Assembly (NCBI GenBank): GCA_016871135.1
Contig: VFZQ01000165.1
Span: 1 to 9,179 of the forward strand
Length of the DNA stretch: 9,179 bases
From: Acidobacteriota bacterium
GTDB lineage: Bacteria > Acidobacteriota > Terriglobia > Bryobacterales > Bryobacteraceae
Direction of reading: 5' to 3'
Below, piece by piece: positions 6,454-9,179 of the stretch. The position numbers were made by a program, and so were the translations under genes. How positions within the stretch are numbered: position 1 is the first letter of the stretch; every line of letters starts with the position of its first letter. The notes beneath the pieces were generated by a model. It was not told where the DNA came from, ran no database searches, and worked only from the letters and a program-made list of their open reading frames with translations.

Positions 6454-7735
6454 ACTGGGGATTATCGGTCTGGGCAATGTCGGCTCGGGCACATTGAAAA
6501 TCCTCGCTGAGAATGGCGCGCAGATCGCCGATAAATTGGGTTTTCCGCTAGAGGTCGCGGCTGTCTGCGCGCGCGGGTTCGAAGGGAAGACGATTACGGT
6601 CGCGACGAGACAGTCGACCGATTGGCGCAATGTCGTGAATGACCCCAATGTGCACGTAGTGGCGGAGTTGGTGGGCGGAACGACGGTCGCGCGGGAGATT
6701 GTCGAGACCGCGCTCGAGAGCGGCAAGTCCGTCGTCACGGCGAACAAAGAGTTGATGGCGCTGTGCGGCCCGGAGCTTTGGGAGAAGGCGATTCAGAAGG
6801 GCGTAAATCTGGCGATGGAAGCGTCTGTCGCGGGTGGCATTCCCATTCACACGGTGCTGCGCGAAGGAATCTCCGGCGACCGCATCGTGGCGCTTTACGG
6901 CATCTTGAACGGAACGTCGAACTACATTCTCACGGCAATCGAAAACAGCGGCGCCGCGTTTGACGATGTGCTGGCCGAAGCGCAGCGGCTTGGCTACGCC
7001 GAGACCGATCCCACGGCCGATGTCGACGGCTTCGACGCACGCTCAAAACTGGCGATCCTATCGGCGCTCGCGTTCGGACAGAAGATCGAAGCGAAGAATA
7101 TTTTCACCATGGGCATCCGGCGGATCACTCCGATCGACTTCGAGTATGCGCACACGCTGAAGCATACGATCCGTTTGGTCTGCGGAGCGCGGCTGACGCC
7201 CGAGGGCTTAATACTCTCGGTGCGGCCGGCGTTGATACCGCAGTCGACGATTTTAGCCAGCGTAAAAGGCGCCTACAACGCCGTTTGGGTGCGCGGCAAG
7301 TATGGCCAAGACACTTTCTACTACGGCCGCGGCGCGGGTCCAGAACCGACGGGCGTCGCCGTCGTCAGCGATCTGATGCGCGTCGCGAGAGAGATTCGGT
7401 CGGGCAGCCCAGAACGCGTATCGCCGTTTGCGCACGAGCAACTGGCGGCGTTCCGGCCAGTGTCGGTGGAAGTGCAGCGGCGAGCGTATTATCTGCGGTT
7501 CCGCGTAAAGGATCAACCAGGCATCATCGCGTCGCTGGCGAAAATACTCGCCGATAAACACATCAGTCTCGACGCGGTGCTGCAACTTCCGGGCGACAAC
7601 AAAGAGTCGCTGCCATTTGTGATCACAGTAGAGCCGTCGACGGAGAAGGCGATTCAAGACGCGGTGGAAGCGATGAATCGGCTCGACTTCATGGTGGAAC
7701 CGGCGCTAGCATTGCCGATGGAGACGTCACTATGA
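6440..7735 (+). CDS. hom: Homoserine dehydrogenase with C-terminal ACT domain
   Basis: It reduces aspartate semialdehyde to homoserine with NAD(P)H, the branch point to threonine and methionine. The 431 residues fit the monofunctional, ACT-containing form. Motifs in order are the Rossmann nucleotide loop GIIGLGNVGSG (7-17), VVTANKELMA (98-107), GILNGTSNYIL (154-164), the substrate and catalytic stretch GYAETDPTADVDGFDARSKL (185-204, with K203) and an ACT domain from about 350 (LRFRVKDQPGIIASLAKIL, 352-370). The ACT domain usually mediates feedback by threonine. The start has no Shine-Dalgarno sequence but lies eight bases after an extended -10, suggesting a leaderless message. Its stop overlaps the next start by four bases. 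Confidence 0.97.
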   Translation: MASVKLGIIGLGNVGSGTLKILAENGAQIADKLGFPLEVAAVCARGFEGKTITVATRQSTDWRNVVNDPNVHVVAELVGGTTVAREIVETALESGKSVVTANKELMALCGPELWEKAIQKGVNLAMEASVAGGIPIHTVLREGISGDRIVALYGILNGTSNYILTAIENSGAAFDDVLAEAQRLGYAETDPTADVDGFDARSKLAILSALAFGQKIEAKNIFTMGIRRITPIDFEYAHTLKHTIRLVCGARLTPEGLILSVRPALIPQSTILASVKGAYNAVWVRGKYGQDTFYYGRGAGPEPTGVAVVSDLMRVAREIRSGSPERVSPFAHEQLAAFRPVSVEVQRRAYYLRFRVKDQPGIIASLAKILADKHISLDAVLQLPGDNKESLPFVITVEPSTEKAIQDAVEAMNRLDFMVEPALALPMETSL

Positions 7736-8391
7736 AACTGATTCTGGCTCTTGCGATACCGCTGGCCGCGCAGGTGGCCAGCGAGGCGAATGCATCTTAT
7801 AAGAATCCCGAGAACCGGCAGAGAATGATAGGCACGCTCGACGGCAGTCATCGCGATGCGCGTCAAAAACCGAAGGAACTCGTCGCCGCGCTGCGCATCA
7901 CGAAAATGATGACCGTCGCCGACATCGGCGTGGGTCCGGGATACATGTTGCCTCACTTCGCCGAAGCCGCGGGCATGGTGTATGCCGAGGACATCTTTCC
8001 AGATTTTCTGGCGCGAGCCAAGCAGAAGGCGGCGGAGTTGAAGTTGACGAATGTGGAGTTCATTCTCGGCGATGAGAAGTCGCCGAAGTTACCGGCCGCG
8101 AAGGTCGATCTGGCGTTCATTCTCGACGCGTATCACCACTTTGATTACCCCGAGTCGATGCTGGCCGGTATTCGCGAAGGACTAAAGCCGGGCGGGCGAT
8201 TGGCGATCGTCGACTATTACAAGCGGCGCAACGCGATGTCGAATTCGTCGAATCCGGATTTCGCGATTACGCATATCCGGTTGGACGACAAGGACGTGAT
8301 CAAGGAAGTGGAAGCGAACGGGTTCAGGCTCGTCGAGCACCGCGAATTTTTGGCAGGCAGCCAGTACCTGGCGGTGTTCGAAAAGCGGTGA
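7732..8391 (+). CDS. Class I SAM-methyltransferase-fold protein with predicted signal peptide
   Basis: A 219-residue protein with a class I methyltransferase core: motif I VADIGVGPG (62-70), the acidic end of strand 2 in YAEDI (84-88), motif II VDLAFILDAYHHF (125-137) and LKPGGRLAIVDYY (151-163). The N-terminus MKLILALAIPLAAQVASEA looks like a signal peptide with cleavage around residues 16-22, so the protein may be exported. S-adenosylmethionine is normally cytoplasmic, so the role of an exported form is unclear. The start overlaps the hom stop as ATGA, and GGAG lies eight bases upstream, so the two genes are probably translationally coupled. A later start would remove the signal sequence, but no other start has this support. 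The substrate cannot be inferred, and a methionine-related role is only suggested by the neighbour. Confidence 0.85.
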   Translation: MKLILALAIPLAAQVASEANASYKNPENRQRMIGTLDGSHRDARQKPKELVAALRITKMMTVADIGVGPGYMLPHFAEAAGMVYAEDIFPDFLARAKQKAAELKLTNVEFILGDEKSPKLPAAKVDLAFILDAYHHFDYPESMLAGIREGLKPGGRLAIVDYYKRRNAMSNSSNPDFAITHIRLDDKDVIKEVEANGFRLVEHREFLAGSQYLAVFEKR

Positions 8392-8427
8392 ATGTGCTAC
8401 TCTCGTAGAGAACCGCCAAGACCTCGC

Positions 8428-8522
<95 letters not shown>

Positions 8523-8594
8523 ACAATTAGAATCAGCAACTTGGCGGTGAACCGTGCAACTGGTTGACCGACGCCGGAGCTGTCGGGCAGTGGA

Positions 8595-8614
8595 TTTGCT
8601 ACCCGTTTGCTACC
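8595..8614. repeat. Direct repeat TTTGCTACC x2
   Basis: Two copies of TTTGCTACC (8595-8603 and 8606-8614) are separated by two bases, giving an 11-base period, about one DNA turn. A related TTTGCTA occurs in the anticodon arm of the adjacent tRNA-Ser (8459-8465). Such spacing could suit binding of a recombinase or a regulator. The second copy also contains the -35 candidate of the DUF2513 gene. Short repeats like this can also arise by chance. Confidence 0.5.
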
Positions 8615-8636
8615 GGGAGATCCAAATCGCTAAAAT
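8607..8636 (+). promoter_or_regulatory. Promoter candidate for the DUF2513 gene
   Basis: TTGCTA (8607-8612, four of six to TTGACA), an 18-base spacer and TAAAAT (8631-8636, five of six to TATAAT) precede the ATG by only seven bases. Transcription would therefore begin at or next to the start codon. AGGA is present but only two bases from the ATG, too close for a normal Shine-Dalgarno sequence. Confidence 0.35.
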
Positions 8637-8643
8637 CAGGACG

Positions 8644-9006
8644 ATGCAACGTGACATGAATCTCGTCCGGAAAATTCTCCTGGCGGTAGAGACGTCTGAG
8701 CACGGCCACGCCCCGAGCGACTTGGATGTCGGGGATTTTTCAGAAGAGCAAGTCGGGTAACACGTGTTTCTGCTCGGAGAAGCCGGACTTCTCGTTGTAA
8801 CCGACACAACCAGCATGGCATGCCGAACACCGTCGGCCATCCCTCTTCGGCTGACCTGGGAAGGCCATGAATTTATCGACGCGTCGCGGAGCGAGCCCGT
8901 CTGGGCGACTGCCATGAAACGAACCGGCGACGTAGGTGGAACTCTCTCGCTCGGCCTCTTGAAAACATTGCTCGATTCGATTCTCAAGAGCCAGTTGGGC
9001 CTCTGA
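8644..9006 (+). pseudogene. DUF2513 family gene interrupted by an in-frame TAA
   Basis: Reading through one stop codon gives 119 residues that match the DUF2513 family, a small protein of unknown function often found in phages and other mobile DNA. The start MQRDMNLVRKILLAVE is family-like, as are GHAPSDL (21-27), FLLGEAGL (42-49), PLRLTWEGHEFIDA (68-81) and the leucine-rich end. Codon 39 (8758-8760) is TAA, where the family has a tyrosine in a GYH motif. The frame is intact on both sides, so a single base change from a Tyr codon explains it. The downstream half could restart at GTG 8764, but no Shine-Dalgarno sequence is seen there. It is a probable recent pseudogene; a sequencing error or suppression is possible. 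The gene lies just after tRNA-Ser, which fits a mobile origin. Confidence 0.8.
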
Positions 9007-9044
9007 GTTGTGCCGCGCCCGCCGAGCTTTAGCTTTGCGGCCGA

Positions 9045-9116
9045 CATCGCCGTCTCAATCTTCGCCGCCGCCTCTTCCTGCATCCCTGGCAACAAGTGAA
9101 CGTTATAGTGGTCCCA
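9045..9116 (-). pseudogene. Possible tyrosine recombinase C-terminal remnant
   Basis: The minus strand encodes DHYNVHLLPGMQEEAAAKIE, which resembles the last segment of many tyrosine recombinases, where the catalytic Tyr lies in a Y.H-L-P context followed by QEEAA and a short helix. Here there are two residues between Tyr and His instead of the usual one. The expected preceding motif of the LGHSS type is missing, and the frame is closed by a stop about 23 bases upstream of the matching part. The stretch therefore cannot encode a working enzyme. The resemblance is from memory and short; a chance open frame is a real alternative. Confidence 0.35.
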
Positions 9117-9175
9117 GGAATTCAGACCAGGCAATAAGGTAAGATTTCGGCGGAGTCATTGACAAGGAGAAATCG

Positions 9176-9179
9176 ATGA
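9176..9179 (+). CDS. Start of a further plus-strand gene, cut by the window edge
   Basis: AAGGAGA (9164-9170) is a strong Shine-Dalgarno sequence with six bases between GGAG and an ATG at 9176-9178. This is the best ribosome-binding site in the window, so a gene probably begins here. Nothing of the product can be read. The 169 bases between the DUF2513 stop and this ATG hold only the integrase-like remnant on the other strand. Confidence 0.45.

Noticed and set aside
8398..8414. Small inverted repeat CTAC-TCTC-GTAG before tRNA-Ser as a terminator
   Set aside because: The stem has only four pairs, with no T-run after it.
8610..9134. Long minus-strand frame across the DUF2513 gene
   Set aside because: Only the first part resembles a recombinase end. 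The rest is antisense to a recognisable DUF2513 sequence and has low-information composition.

Overview
This 9.2 kb window looks like a chromosomal segment of a GC-rich bacterium, with six intact protein genes of at least 140 residues, one small exported-protein gene, two tRNA genes and, at the right end, what looks like the scar of a mobile element. Gene content and protein style (PyrR with PyrB and PyrC, a UPF0182 membrane protein, small exported proteins, an exported methyltransferase-like protein) recall Acidobacteriota of the Bryobacter/Solibacter type. That assignment is an inference from memory, not a search result.

Left part, minus strand (5648 down to 36): a compact cluster pyrR - pyrB - pyrC - UPF0182 membrane protein, followed by tRNA-Pro(GGG). 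The first three genes overlap by four bases at each junction (ATGA), and only 21 bases separate pyrC from the UPF0182 gene, so all four are probably co-transcribed. PyrB and PyrC catalyse steps 2 and 3 of de novo UMP synthesis, and PyrR is the uracil-nucleotide sensor family. The membrane protein has no known link to pyrimidines. The tRNA appears to have its own extended -10 promoter.

Middle part (5649-8391): a DinB/YfiT-like metal-binding protein gene diverges from pyrR and meets, tail to tail with a 7-base overlap, a small exported helical protein gene on the minus strand. That gene diverges from hom (homoserine dehydrogenase, threonine/methionine branch), which overlaps by four bases a gene for a class I SAM-methyltransferase-fold protein with a signal-peptide-like N-terminus. 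Both divergent gene pairs share a striking arrangement: one short, nearly symmetric -10 sequence (TATCATA or TAGCATA) can serve both directions. Three of the four genes have their start codon 6-8 bases after the -10, with no Shine-Dalgarno sequence, which suggests leaderless mRNAs. Genes inside operons, by contrast, mostly have recognisable Shine-Dalgarno sequences.

Right part (8392-9179): tRNA-Ser(GCT) with encoded CCA, then a DUF2513 gene interrupted by an in-frame ochre codon where the family has a tyrosine, then on the minus strand a short stretch resembling the extreme C-terminus of a tyrosine recombinase. The tRNA, phage-type small gene and integrase-like remnant together suggest a decayed integration at tRNA-Ser. 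A new plus-strand gene with a strong Shine-Dalgarno sequence seems to begin at the very last bases.

No clearly new multi-gene system is visible. The points most worth checking are the symmetric divergent promoters with leaderless starts, the altered RNA-binding positions of PyrR, the exported methyltransferase coupled to hom, and the interrupted DUF2513 gene.
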